64,000 nucleotides of DNA from Chaetoceros tenuissimus. Lineage: Eukaryota; Bacillariophyta; Thalassiosirophyceae; Chaetocerotales; Chaetocerotaceae. Shown piece by piece: positions 47,347 to 58,123 of this stretch. Position 1 is the first letter of the stretch. Each line of letters starts with the position of its first letter. The notes under the pieces are model-generated. The model was not told where the DNA came from and searched no databases. It saw only the letters and a program-made list of their open reading frames with translations. The stretch is taken from positions 2,914,001 through 2,978,000 of the forward strand of contig BLLK01000047.1 of NCBI GenBank assembly GCA_021927905.1. The letters are read 5' to 3'. The position numbers and the translations under genes are program-made.

Positions 47347-49479
47347 ATGATTTTGGCAAGGCATGTAGCGCGAAGAAATCTGCGAGATTCATTGACGGCA
47401 TCTGTTTCATCAAGTTTTCAAAGTACTTACACTAATACAGCCAAAGCATCATTCTCCTCAGCAGATACAAATTTTATCAAGGATCCTAGAACAGATAGTC
47501 AATCATCGCTTGATAAACTGTTAGAGGGTGGGAGGGGTATTCTTAATCTACTTACAAATCTGCAAAGAGAACTTCTTCTTGAACAAAAAGATTTATCAAG
47601 ACAAGCAACTGCCCTAGCTCAAAAAGTAGGAGGAGTAGACCTTCAATATACAGGGCATTCGCCTTTTCTAGAGCAGATATTAACACCAAACAGAGACACT
47701 AGTGATCAAGCGATATCAGACAGAGCTGACTCGAAAGAAGCGCTCGAGTCCACATTTTCGGTAGTCATTGCTGGAGAGTTTAATGCAGGTAAATCCACTC
47801 TTATCAATGCATTGCTAGGTGATAAATTACTAGAGACTGGATCTCTACCAACTACGGATCAGATCACAGTTATAACTGGATTTCAAAATGAAGAGATTGA
47901 AAAAAATAATAGTCAAGATTCTACTGAAGAAACGTTAGAGAAAGTTGTCACAACTACCGGTCATTCAAATGCCATTATATTACACAGGGTTCCAAATATG
48001 CCATTATTGAACGATTTGACATTGATTGATACTCCTGGAACCAATGCTGTAATCAATAATCACACTACACGAACATTGAAATTATTGCCCTCTGCAGACC
48101 TAATCTTATTTGTTACTTCTGCAGACCGACCATTTCCAGAAAGTGAGAAGCAACTACTGAAATCCATTCAAAATTATAGAAAGAATATTGTCATTATCAT
48201 TAACAAGATGGATGTTCTCGAAGCATCTGGTGGTGACCATGGGGAGTCAGAAAAGAATAAAGTCACTCAGTTTGTGGCAGAAAATGCTGCAGATTTACTT
48301 GGTGCGAGAGCAATAGTACTCCCAGTTTCGGCAAAAGATGCACTTGCTGCAAAGTTAATCCATGGCAGTGAAATTGATACAAACAGTGACAATAAGTCTG
48401 CATCATTTACAAAGAGTAAAGTATGGAAAAGAAGCAATTTTTCCGACCTTGAAAAGTTCTTGATGGAAAGTTTAACGGACGAAACAAAAGTTCAAGCTAA
48501 ACTGCTCAATCCATTGGGTGTGACGGAGGGAATGCTGAACGAGTGTATGGATGTATTGAAGAGAAGAGCAAAGGAGTTGGAAACTGACACTGCGACTGTT
48601 CAATTGCTACAGAGTCAAATGGATTCCTGGATGTATGATATGGATAAAGATATGAAAGAATTTCAGTCTAATGTTCAAGATATATTAGCTAAGGAAAAGG
48701 ATCGATGTGATAAATTTTTGAATAGCATGGGATTCTTTGAGCGATATGCATTAATTCTAGGCAGCGACGATGCGAAATTGAATACTAAATGGAATGACAC
48801 CAAGTCGATAACAGTTTCACATGATATTCAAAAGGAATTATTATCTGTGGCAAGTGATTGTAGTGAAACCATTGCCACTTCGTCAAGAGCACAAGGACAA
48901 GCAGTGATTGAGTATTTAGGCAAACGACCAGTTGTAGTAGGACAAAACCTTGTTGGAAGTGTTACAGCTGCTTCTCGCTTTGAAGATACTAGAAAAGAGT
49001 TGTCGGGTAAAATGGCTGAAGCTGTGAAAAGTGTACTCTCAACCTACAATGCCGACGAAGAAAAAAGTCGTGTATTCGGCCCATTGAAGACAGCAACATA
49101 TATTTCTGGCTCAGCTAATCTGGCATCGCTATTATCTGGTGCAACAACTGCATTGGAAATGGTTGATATAATACCAGGCTCGGCTTGTAGTATCGCTTTT
49201 GCGATTTTAGGATTTTCAATTATGCCTTATACAAATGGCAAAATTGTATCCGATTATGAAGAAACATGGGTAAATAGAGACGAGAAATTGAATTCAGCAT
49301 TGGAAACACTTGCAATCAGAGAGATTCAACGCATCTATAAACGAATTTTAGATGGAGTCGCTCCATATACTCGATATGTAACGACAGAAGAGAAAGGTAT
49401 CGAGACTATGAAAGAGGAGTGCGATGCATTATCAAATTTCGCACAAGTTCTTCGCAACAAAATTATCAAGCTAAGATAG
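47347..49479 (+). CDS. Dynamin-family GTPase (FZL/bacterial-dynamin-like)
   Basis: A single exon of 710 residues. Residues 1-40 are basic and Ser/Thr rich without acids until residue 40 (ARHVARRNLRDSLTASVSSS), a mitochondrial or plastid presequence. The GTPase domain has G1 GEFNAGKST (residues 143-151), G2 in PTTDQITVIT, G3 LIDTPGTNA (~226-234) and G4 IINKMD. Helical stalk regions follow, with a hydrophobic paddle-like segment near residues 585-640 (ASLLSGATTALEMVDIIPGS, IAFAILGFSIMPY) and a final helix. This order matches FZL/BDLP/mitofusin-type proteins that remodel or fuse membranes. The plant FZL acts on thylakoids and envelope; the organelle here cannot be fixed from the leader alone. 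Confidence 0.85.
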   Translation: MILARHVARRNLRDSLTASVSSSFQSTYTNTAKASFSSADTNFIKDPRTDSQSSLDKLLEGGRGILNLLTNLQRELLLEQKDLSRQATALAQKVGGVDLQYTGHSPFLEQILTPNRDTSDQAISDRADSKEALESTFSVVIAGEFNAGKSTLINALLGDKLLETGSLPTTDQITVITGFQNEEIEKNNSQDSTEETLEKVVTTTGHSNAIILHRVPNMPLLNDLTLIDTPGTNAVINNHTTRTLKLLPSADLILFVTSADRPFPESEKQLLKSIQNYRKNIVIIINKMDVLEASGGDHGESEKNKVTQFVAENAADLLGARAIVLPVSAKDALAAKLIHGSEIDTNSDNKSASFTKSKVWKRSNFSDLEKFLMESLTDETKVQAKLLNPLGVTEGMLNECMDVLKRRAKELETDTATVQLLQSQMDSWMYDMDKDMKEFQSNVQDILAKEKDRCDKFLNSMGFFERYALILGSDDAKLNTKWNDTKSITVSHDIQKELLSVASDCSETIATSSRAQGQAVIEYLGKRPVVVGQNLVGSVTAASRFEDTRKELSGKMAEAVKSVLSTYNADEEKSRVFGPLKTATYISGSANLASLLSGATTALEMVDIIPGSACSIAFAILGFSIMPYTNGKIVSDYEETWVNRDEKLNSALETLAIREIQRIYKRILDGVAPYTRYVTTEEKGIETMKEECDALSNFAQVLRNKIIKLR

Positions 49480-49535
49480 GTAAATATAACTTTTGAAGCT
49501 GTACACGGATGTTGTTATTTTTAAAATGGTACTTG

Positions 49536-51650
49536 TCAACTTTGACTTTTTCTCTTCCCACTTGGCAATATTCTACGAATGAACTCCATAACTATTTCAA
49601 TGACTGGAACATCATTGATGTCATCAACTTCAGAGGTCATGTAATCAAACGCCGTGTTACGAGGATAAGAATCATTTGTAGTCCTTCTTTTTTTCAATCT
49701 CCTTCTTCCAAACGGTGTCGGTACCAAGTATTTACAAAAAAGATCTGAAGGATGATCTATCCTAGGGTTTGCCCCAACGTCATTGAAGAAGCAGTTATCT
49801 TTGTTACTTTCCTCGGTAGGATACAAAACCACCATTTTTGTTAGCGGTGATGGTGAATAAGACCTTCTAGTGAAACGATTGGAAAACGAATAGGGCTTAA
49901 AATGGAAAGCATTTGCCGAGGTTGTTTTGTTCATTTGGAATTCAGTCATGGCTCGATAGAACATGCTTTCTATTGCGCTAGACTCGCACTGACCATCAGC
50001 ATGTTCTTCTATCAAAGGGGAAGCAAGATTGTTTGTTTTTTCTTCTTTGAAGCATATAGTCATATCCTGGTAGAAGCGATGACTAAAAGAAGTGGCAAGA
50101 TTCTCATCATCTATATCATTTGCCGCAATGCATTCACTCATATCATGATAAAAGTACCGGTCAGTTGCCTCACATTCACATTGAATTGACTCTACTTCAT
50201 TTTCTTCAAATTGAAATATATGATCTCGGTGCTCTTCAGTCTCTGACTCTATAATATCTTCAAATGAATTTTGTTCATCATCACTTCCAATTTGAGTCAT
50301 GATATCCTTCATGAGTTCCATAGCAAGCATGTGGCTACTCTTGATATACTCTACAAAATCACCAAAATGATGAATTGTACTATTGAGGTGATACTCTGTG
50401 CGCCGAATAACGTGGGTTGTGAATGCTTCCACCTGCCTTCTTCTTTGAGATATGAGATATATTTCGTTGCTAAGGCATCTCTCGTACACAAGGAAAAGAG
50501 AAAACATCCATATTAGCAAGCACCATCGAAATGCTGATGTTTTCCCACGATTGCTCTTTTCATATGCTCTTTCAAAGTTCCGTTCACATGTAAGTGGTGA
50601 AAGAACAGATGAAACATCGTTTTCGTACGCTTCGTGATGCATGTATGGAAAATGATATGATTGTATAGATTCTTCTTCACTTGAATTGGTCACATGGCTT
50701 TCTCGCGAATCTGGTGATAATTGGGCTGAGCTACCAATAATGGAAGTCAGCTGCGCCAATATATCAGGATTATCTTCAACATGATTCTCTCTTCTTTCTT
50801 CTATTTTGTTCTCATTAGCCATAGACTCTCCATTGCTGACACGAATAACTTTGTCTATTAATGAAGTTTCCTTTGTCTCGTAACTGTTGTTATCCAAACA
50901 GGCTGTCATCATAGCAATCGATTCATCGCATTTGGAAGAGCGGTCTATTTCTATAGAAGCACCTACTCTATCTTTTGTGGTTTCAATAAAAGTACTTCCA
51001 CACTCGCTCTCGTGAGTAGATACTGAAGTACTTGTAACTGATGGTTCACTCAGTTTTAATGATGTGACATTGGTTGGAGAAGGCTGGTTGTATTTATTCG
51101 CAAGATCCTTCAGTGCTCTCCTAGCATTTAAATTAGCTTTTCCTAATGACTTATTTGTAAATGGCTTTGACGCAACAATTATAGGCGACTCCAGCTTTTG
51201 CTCTTCCTCCTGGAAAATATTGAAAGTTTCATGACTCCTCCTCTTTCGAGATTTCTGCAAATGGAGAGATTGCCTTTCCTGTTGTATTTTTCTCGACTGA
51301 CTTGCCAATGAGCGATATTTTATTTGCGCATTCATATCGATGATTCTATTTGCTTTGGGTTGATCAGATTCGATGCTGACATTCCTATTCTTCTTTTCTT
51401 TTGTAGGCTCTGGGATTGAAGAGACCTTACTTGTTGCTACTGACTGTGAGTTGTTGCTGTAATGTTGATTCCTGATTTTTGAAAGCTTTTGGAACCTTCT
51501 TCGATCAAACTTTAGATGCTTATCTTTTGAATCTATTTTATTGTCCAGATTCTTGTTTTCTTTCTCGATTATTTGGAAAGAAACTCTCTTTGATCTTTCA
51601 GTCAATATGGGTCGACCGTCTCCTGATGCTGTCGCGGTATGGTCAGACAT
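49536..51650 (-). CDS. Single-span membrane protein, unknown
   Basis: Read from the ATG at 51650, 704 residues in one exon. Residues 1-370 are disordered and basic at first (KRVSFQIIEKENKNLD, LQKSRKRRSHE), then Ser/Glu rich. One membrane span lies at about 374-389 (RWCLLIWMFSLFLVYE). The region after it has a short coiled-coil-like part and then long acidic stretches with four spaced copies of a Met/Tyr-rich pattern (YFYHDMSEC, RFYQDMTIC, MFYRAMTEF), which look like diverged repeats. The C-terminus is basic (FGRRRLKKRRTT...). No family is recognised. The stop codon lies 56 bases from the convergent GTPase gene. Confidence 0.75.
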   Translation of the reverse strand: MSDHTATASGDGRPILTERSKRVSFQIIEKENKNLDNKIDSKDKHLKFDRRRFQKLSKIRNQHYSNNSQSVATSKVSSIPEPTKEKKNRNVSIESDQPKANRIIDMNAQIKYRSLASQSRKIQQERQSLHLQKSRKRRSHETFNIFQEEEQKLESPIIVASKPFTNKSLGKANLNARRALKDLANKYNQPSPTNVTSLKLSEPSVTSTSVSTHESECGSTFIETTKDRVGASIEIDRSSKCDESIAMMTACLDNNSYETKETSLIDKVIRVSNGESMANENKIEERRENHVEDNPDILAQLTSIIGSSAQLSPDSRESHVTNSSEEESIQSYHFPYMHHEAYENDVSSVLSPLTCERNFERAYEKSNRGKTSAFRWCLLIWMFSLFLVYERCLSNEIYLISQRRRQVEAFTTHVIRRTEYHLNSTIHHFGDFVEYIKSSHMLAMELMKDIMTQIGSDDEQNSFEDIIESETEEHRDHIFQFEENEVESIQCECEATDRYFYHDMSECIAANDIDDENLATSFSHRFYQDMTICFKEEKTNNLASPLIEEHADGQCESSAIESMFYRAMTEFQMNKTTSANAFHFKPYSFSNRFTRRSYSPSPLTKMVVLYPTEESNKDNCFFNDVGANPRIDHPSDLFCKYLVPTPFGRRRLKKRRTTNDSYPRNTAFDYMTSEVDDINDVPVIEIVMEFIRRILPSGKRKSQS

Positions 51651-51981
51651 CTTCAATGTGAGTTACAGATTTTGTCTACAATAAATGGACAAGGTCACAA
51701 AAACTGCTTGTAAAGGAAGAATAGATGCGATGGTTTATCTTCATTCTCTCTTTTGGAATAACTCTTTCTTTTTCAAAAATCGTTTTTTTGGAACAGATTT
51801 TGAAGAGTAGGAAATTGTGACCATTTATAAAGTAAGACTAAATTTCTAAAATAAAAACCGTAGCGAAACGGTAAATACCATCGTCATTTTTCTTCTTTCA
51901 TATTATTATTGATTTGATCTCAGATTGTCTGCATGTATTTATTGCCATTTCCATTTCACCTATATACTCTTTTATGCCTTT
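51651..51981. promoter_or_regulatory. Intergenic spacer
   Basis: 331 bases between two minus-strand genes: promoter of the single-span protein and 3' end of the anoctamin gene. Strongly T-rich; no specific element was recognised. Confidence 0.3.
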
Positions 51982-54208
51982 TTAATTATTTGATGACACA
52001 CCTCTTGCCTCCTGCCTACTTCTGAACTCAATGTACTTCTTTCTTTTCTCTTGCAACAATACCTTCTCTGGTACATTTGGAATTGCCAAAGCAAGCAAGA
52101 TTCCAACCAAGATCAGGGCACGTTCGATACCAAATATAATGAACACTACAAACCTTCCAGATCCACTTTTCAAATCATGCTCTCCTTCACTGTCCACATC
52201 AAAGAATTCTGGCATAAATTGTAACATTTGCATGCTTGAAAAGGTGAATATAAAGCAATTGGTGAGTGCTGAGCCCCAAGCAATGATGCTCAACAAGGTT
52301 CTCCACATTCCAATTCCAGACGCAGGAACAACTCTTGGACGCAAACTCAAATATGTTACTTTGAAAATGTCTAGACGTATCTCCAAAAAGTTGGCAACAA
52401 TTGCAATAAAGGGAGCTAGTGGATACGCGGAAGCAAATAAAGTAATGTATCCAAATTGAATAATCATCTCAATGTAGTCGTCAAATGTTTCATAATGATC
52501 TTTTGCAGCATCTTGCGCGAGCAAAGATTCATTGGAGCTTTGAGGATTTGTAACATCCTCGTTCTTTTTTGCATCGCCTATTTCCTTCTTTGTCTTTTTC
52601 TGGGAAAGCTTCTGAAAAATATATGGAACGACTCCTTCCAATAATATTCTTCGTATCGTATCTACATGAAATACTGACACAAGTTCTGATCGTACCTTGT
52701 CTACGTCTTGTTCATAGAATGCGAGATACAAAATGACCAAGTAACAATCAATTGCTTCAAAGAAGAAACGTTTGATAATGATACTATTCTCATAGACGAG
52801 TTGATTCTCATGGTTTTCCCAGTCAGTCAAGATCTTTGCCACAACTTGATACAGATTGTTCATAGTCATGACCAGAGCAACATGGATAATGACTGGGATG
52901 AAGCAGCAAAAGGTTGACTGTGTATCAAAAATTGCACCTTCTGCGGCAAACTTTGCAACAGATGGAAAGTGGAATGGATGCTCACAGTCAGGATCTCCAT
53001 GATCATGATGATGTTTAATGAAACCCTGCAGATTCAAACTCAAAATCATCACCATGAAAGCGCAGCCAAGGAGGAATATTGTGACGAGAGCACTCCCTAC
53101 ATACTTCAACCTCCGCATATTTGCTGGATAATATTTTTCTCTCTTTCCAGTCACTTCACTCAAACGTTCTTTTCCTCGAAACTCGTGTCTAGTCGTAAAT
53201 ACAGATGATCCAACATCAAGCTGACTTTCTAGTTTTGATGTTCCCCATCGATAAGAAAGAGTGTTCTCACGACGAATCCAAAACTGAAGAAAGACGATTG
53301 CCCAACAAAATGTAATTAAACCATGTAATGGTGTAAGTCGGCAAGTATCGACTGTATCATGAAAGACAAATGTACGCAGTAGATAGATGATGAGTCCAGA
53401 ACCACCACTACAACGCATTTTTCATTAGTTCACTCAAAATAAATAAAAGAAAAGTCTATAAATATTCAAGTGACACTTACGGAACAAGCAAGGCAATGTT
53501 ATAAAAATTCATCCATTCAAAATAAAATGCTATTTCGGATCCGTAATACGCGTTGATCTTTTCAACAGGAAGAGAACTTTGAAATTTAAAAGTTTCCTTC
53601 CATATTTCCTCGCTGATGTTGGGATGATGCACTGGAGCAAGAACATCAACAAAATCGTTATTCATGAGAGTATCAAAAAGATACATGTCTCTATACACTG
53701 ATGTCATATCGTCAGAAGGAACCTTGAGGGTCTCATTCAATACTCGCACAAGATTACTGCTTGTATTTCTAATTTTCAATACAGGAAGGGCCTCCAAATC
53801 CTCATATAGAACATAGATGCGATCTGCAGAAGTAAAGATACCTTCCGAGTCATAATAGACAGTGCCTTCATCATGACTCTTTTGAAATAGCATTCTGTTC
53901 ACTATTTCAAATGGTTTCATGAGGTACGATCCATTGAAAGCTGAGAGAGAACCTTGTAAGCCTTCCACTTTGCATGGTTTGTGAACTGCACATCGTTCAG
54001 CTTCCTTTTCAAAATGATTCTTTTTGACTGTGACACCAAAAAGGGTCTTATTCTCAGAATCCTTTTCTCGAAACACGATGATCCCATCTTCAACCAACCT
54101 TTCTTCCACTGCTTTCACCAATCCCTCATTTGCCTTTTCTGTGAATCTTAGGAAGATGGTTGGCCGACTCTCGAGACTAGGTAGCGATGATTTCATCCCT
54201 TCTTGCAT
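51982..54208 (-). CDS. Anoctamin (TMEM16) family membrane protein
   Basis: Two exons, 54208-53481 and 53407-51982, phase 2 (GTAAGTGTC donor, CGTTGTAG acceptor), give 717 residues. The N-terminal cytosolic domain begins PTIFLRFTEKANEGLVKAV. The first membrane helices start at the exon junction (AFYFEWMNFYNIALLVPGGS). Family signatures include LLEGVVPYIFQKLSQKK, DYIEMIIQFGYITLFASAYP and LAPFIAIVANFLEIRLDIFK, with the acidic residues in these last segments that bind Ca2+ in TMEM16 proteins (E and D in FLEIRLD). About ten spans are visible. Anoctamins are Ca2+-activated lipid scramblases or chloride channels; which one this is cannot be told. An upstream exon from an ATG at 54501 (GTATGG donor, phase fits) could extend the N-terminus, but the donor is weak. 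Confidence 0.9.
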
Positions 54209-54632
54209 GTTGCTGTTTCAATAATGGGAAAAGATTTTTTGCTTGGGCTATCACAGCTATCAGCCAGAGTTCTCATGAACTGTCTTCCTCTGGCAAATTG
54301 TACCTCTTTGGGTTGGGAGATGCCTCTGCAACAATTGAAACAGTTTTGAATTTGCATGTTTCCTTTTTTATTGACCATACCATACCATCTATGAATCGGA
54401 TAAGGATAAATAAAGTAGACTTGAGAATTATATTTTAAAAAGATAGATATTGTAGCGTCCTCTTTCAGGTGAATAAAGTGCCATGTTTCAGTGTCTGTCA
54501 TATTCAGGCGACCAAAATCGTTTCCCAATTTCAATTTACCTAATCAAAAGATGCAGTGAATATTTCTGCTCTCTATTCTATTATCAAAACATCATTTACG
54601 CTGATTATTTTTCATCATATTTGTAATTCACC
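54209..54632. other. Spacer with an open minus-strand frame
   Basis: 424 bases between VMA21 and anoctamin. A minus-strand frame from the ATG at 54501 runs to 54193 and encodes 102 residues (starts TDTETWHFIHLKED). It may be 5' untranslated sequence, an alternative anoctamin first exon, or nothing; I do not call it as a gene. Confidence 0.3.
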
Positions 54633-55120
54633 TTAGTCCGTCCTTTGCTTAAAAGCTCCCACCCGTGGACCACTTTCATCATTGTCAAACATTCTCTTTT
54701 GATCTTTCAAAAAATCTTCATCGGATTCACTAAATGCCGAATAAACATATCCCGCCACGACAATATTCGCCGCTCCTACTGCGGCAAACCCACTCCATGC
54801 CAGTGGCTCTTCCTTTCCATGAAATATAAAATAGAAACAGATATAAAATGTAATTATTGGAAATGTAAACATTAGGGCCGTAGCAATCCCTAACTTTCTT
54901 GCAACCTCCCTATTCTCTGGTAATAGTAGTCTGATATGAAACAATATGAAATAAGTGAGTGCATTGAGAAAAGAGGCTTTTGAATAAGCAAGCAAGCAAG
55001 AACAGCTGCTGCACGAGCATTGGTCTTTCGTTTGATGAGTCTCTTTCACATCATCCAAGGTTGATAGAACTAGAAATTTATAAAAGTCCAACATGAACTC
55101 ACTTACAATTTGAAGCTCAT
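54633..55120 (-). CDS. VMA21: V-ATPase assembly factor VMA21
   Basis: A 14-base first exon 55120-55107 (MSFK plus two bases) joins 54930-54633 across a 176-base intron with a GTAAGTGAG donor and CATATCAG acceptor in matching phase. The 103-residue product is the usual VMA21 size. It has two membrane spans (ATALMFTFPIITFYICFYF and FAAVGAANIVVAGYVYSAF) and the end ESDEDFLKDQKR, which fits the VMA21 pattern of two helices with a polar C-terminal tail. VMA21 sits in the ER and chaperones V0 assembly of the proton pump. No clear KKXX-type retrieval signal ends the protein. An unspliced reading from an ATG at 55094 would give 153 residues with a Cys/Ser-rich junk-like lead and is less likely. Confidence 0.75.
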
Positions 55121-55463
55121 ATTTCTTGTGAGATTGTATTATATATACAAATAATGTATGTTAGTGGGATGTACAAGTAGTAATGAAAGCAGTGTTTGTT
55201 ACTACTGTACAGTAGAAAGGTGTTCACGAGGGAAGAGGGAAGAGGGGCTTTTTCATTTGTTCAGTAAGTATGGTACGTACATCTCCCATTTGTTGTCAGT
55301 CTGGAGTCGTGCTAAATTCCACTTCTACTCTCAATCAACGTCTCAATTTTTGATCCCGAATTCTTTGTATCTTCTTTATCACTACTTCTACTCTGTTATT
55401 GCCACTTTCAACAAAAACTTTCGAACGATACAGCTTAATTCCTAGGTGGATTCATTCAAAGAA
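55095..55463. promoter_or_regulatory. Divergent region between VMA21 and metalloprotease
   Basis: With VMA21 starting at 55120, the true spacer is 343 bases, with both promoters. A TACGTA hexamer is at 55274. A pyrimidine-rich tract precedes the protease start. Nothing else was recognised. Confidence 0.3.
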
Positions 55464-56645
55464 ATGAAGTTACATCACTATCTATCTGTATTCCTAGGTC
55501 TCGCTCCTGGAGCGAGAGCAGCAGCTCCTTCAAACGGTGTAGATCTCACGACTTGTGAACTACAAGAATCAAACTATTTCATTGATCTTGTGGATATGAG
55601 TGATAATCCCATCAGTGAAGATCTGACTACAGCTTTCAGTGATGCTGCTGCAAGATGGCAAGCTGTAATCATTGGAGACCTCCCTGGTTATGCAGCAGGG
55701 AGCTATGATGATTGGTTTGGCGGTCAGTTCTCGAAGAAATATTCAGGTCCAGTAGATGATGTTGTCATCGGTTATGCCTTAGAACCTATTGATGGAGTAG
55801 GCGGTACATTAGGATCTGCTGGTGCAATTTACAGAAGAAAGAGCGGCGATGCTAAAGGGACTGCGGTATCAGGTGTTATGAAGTTTGATCTTGCTGATTT
55901 TGAAAGTATGCCAATAGCTGATGCAAGAACAATTATTCTTCATGAAATGGGACACGTGCTTGGTCTAGTTGGAACAAGCGGGAATTGTGCATCAGGTTGT
56001 AATCCAAACAATCCAACTCAGCAAGCTGAATATTCTTGCAGTCTCGCCAAGGCTGAATATGATAATCTCTATCCTGGCCAGGCGCTATATCTTGAAAACG
56101 AGGGATCTGTAGGAACTGCATGGTAAGTACACGATTGAAACTTTTCACTCTGTATTAAGGTCTACTTTTGATCTCACGTTTCACTATATAGTTCGCATTG
56201 GGAAGAGCAGTCTTTCAAAACGAGTAAAAGCAGTGAACTAATGACTGGTTTCTTTGAAGCGAATTTGTATCAGCCTCTCTCACTCGTCACAATTGCGGCA
56301 CTGGATGATATTGAAGGTTATACTGTTGACTACTGTGCAGCAGATATTTTCCCTGCAACCGACGAGACAGCCAATAGTGGAAGATTTCCTGTGCAGAAAA
56401 CTGATGAGGATCATGATTACGACATTCAAAACTTGTCACCTATTGATATCGATGAAGCAATTGAATATATTAAAAATCTCTGGAAGAAGTTTCTTCTATG
56501 GTTCAAAGAAAATAGAGATCTTGGAATAGCAATATTTGCTGGAGGTGGAGCGCTACTTCTTATTCTCTTTTGCACATGCTGTTGTTGCTGTCGTCGCAGA
56601 AAAGAACGTAATGCTTTCGGGGGAAGTAAATATGGTGGTTACTAA
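55464..56645 (+). CDS. Leishmanolysin-like (M8-type) metalloprotease, membrane anchored
   Basis: Two exons, 55464-56122 and 56192-56645, phase 2 with GTAAGT donor and ATATAG acceptor; 370 residues. A signal peptide ends GARA|AAPSN. The zinc site is IILHEMGHVLG (His160, Glu161, His164), and the splice restores CSHWEEQ followed by SSELMTGFF, the third ligand His plus Met-turn in the arrangement seen in leishmanolysins (HWE...ELMTG). The usual large M8 insert domains are reduced; family members are ~500-600 residues. A C-terminal span (IAIFAGGGALLLILF) precedes CTCCCCCRRRKER, a palmitoylation-type Cys cluster, and a short Gly/Tyr tail. Likely a surface or endomembrane protease; no Cys-switch propeptide was seen. 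Confidence 0.85.
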
Positions 56646-57053
56646 GTAATTTTAAAATAAATGAAAATAGTAAATATGTAGTATGTGGATATAAGTACTA
56701 TCGATTGAAAAAATATCCATGAACTCCGTATCTCTATTGTATACGAGGTGAGATGTGAGATGCCCTCAAAAAGTGTCCATTTGAAGAATTTCACACCTCA
56801 CCACTCTTCGCTTGATACTGCATTGAATTTCATTGTATGAACCACGCAAAAAGTGTGATTAATATGATTCATACCATCATATATAACATAATTATTCTGT
56901 CTAGTTTAAAATTGTGCCAATAATAATAGCCCAAATGAATTGCGATGATTCTTCGACCCCACTATTTTTCTAGTACTAATTTCTTCTCATTTTCTAGCTA
57001 GTGAACGAAAATCGAAAATCTATGAATTCAATCTACTACAACTGCTGGCTTTT
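56646..57053. other. Convergent intergenic region
   Basis: 408 bases between the metalloprotease and the convergent 75-residue gene. It contains both 3' ends and near-repeats of a gagatg element (ggtgagatgtgagatg, ~56748-56763). No gene was recognised. Confidence 0.3.
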
Positions 57054-57452
57054 CTATCTAACAACTTTCTTGATAGTATTGAAAGGCTTGGAGAGACTTG
57101 CCAATGAAGAAGCAGATACGCCACTACCAAGAGAAAACTTTGCCCCAGCACCAACATTCTTAAAGGATTTCTCTGCAGTTACTTTTCCCATCTTCACACC
57201 TTGCTTGGATGCTATAAAAATTCATGAGATTAAAAATTTCTCGAAGAAAGCTATGGAAATGAATGTGACTTACCAAAAAGAGAAGCAGTTCTTGATCTAT
57301 CAAAAGTAATCGAGAAATTTAGCGAGGGTCAATACAAAGAGATGGGATACAAACAAACGAAATTTTTTCCCCTTCCCGACCAGTATATGTATTCTAAAAA
57401 CTTACACATTAAGAACAGTCTTATTGCAAATAATTTTAGGAACTACAACCAT
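57054..57452 (-). CDS. Small three-exon gene, 75-residue basic protein
   Basis: Three exons on the minus strand, 57452-57406 (47 bases), 57296-57274 (23 bases) and 57211-57054 (158 bases), join in matching phases. The donors are GTAAGTTT and GTAAGTCA; the acceptors are TTGATAG and TTTATAG. The product starts VVVPKIICNKTVLNVSRTAS and ends with a Ser/Gly/Ala region (GAGAKFSLGSGVSASSLASL) and a basic end KPFNTIKKVVR. No membrane span or known family is recognised. Two strong donors, two acceptors and continuous phase in 400 bases are unlikely by chance, but expression is unproven. An antisense + strand frame at 57001-57309 is its shadow. Confidence 0.55.
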
Positions 57453-58123
57453 CTTTCTTTACAGTAATAAAGTTATGAAACCGATCGGTTTTGTGCAGTT
57501 TTTTCCACTGAAAACACACCAACAAAATGAAAGAGGAAATTTGCTCAGAAGAAAGCAGAAACAAATGAAAATGGGAAGGAAAGGGCGAGAAATATCTCGT
57601 ATGTACTAGAGTTGATGTCACTCCTTGTTCTCATCTCTCGCTCTCGCTTCTCATCCTTAAAGAGAGTTGGTACCACCTAATGGTGTATGAGCAATGAGCA
57701 GGTGTACTCGTATGTTACTACGGTAACCTACCTCTAGCTACTTGTTGTAAACTATTAAAATTACTATTTCTACCTAGACCACTCTATTTTCTCAGGGTAA
57801 CAAAATCGATGTCCTGTACTAAAAGTCGCAGTCGCTTTTGCATTGAAAGGTAGTCCAGTGTATAAAAGGAACTAAGGAATTCCATCTCTGACTTTGTCTT
57901 TCCAGGTCCCTGAAGCTGCCTAGGAAGAAGCAATAATGAAATAAAGTAATTTTGTTTGAGATTGTTCCGAAATCATCTTACCCATTCTTTCAAACCTACT
58001 ACATTTAAATATTTAGTTTACATTTGATTGGTAAAAGAAGATGTGAATGTGTGTTTACTGCTATTTTCGAAATTTCTTTTAGTTTCGTTTTCTTCTAGAA
58101 CATCTTGCTATCGATAATTTCCA
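57453..58123. promoter_or_regulatory. Intergenic spacer
   Basis: 671 bases between two minus-strand genes. Short frames occur on both strands, none recognisable. A purine-rich block (gaaagaggaaatttgctcagaagaaagcagaaac near 57528) and tctcgctctcgcttctcatc near 57631 stand out. No RNA gene was seen. A second small spliced gene cannot be excluded (a GTAAG donor-like site lies near 57979 on the minus strand). Confidence 0.3.

Noticed and set aside
54193-54501. 102-codon minus-strand frame upstream of anoctamin as a separate gene
   Set aside because: No family resemblance; it may be an anoctamin 5' exon or untranslated sequence, and the only phase-compatible donor is weak.
57001-57309. 102-codon + strand frame with a hydrophobic stretch
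   Set aside because: It lies antisense to a phase-consistent three-exon gene on the minus strand and ends within its second intron; no recognisable content.
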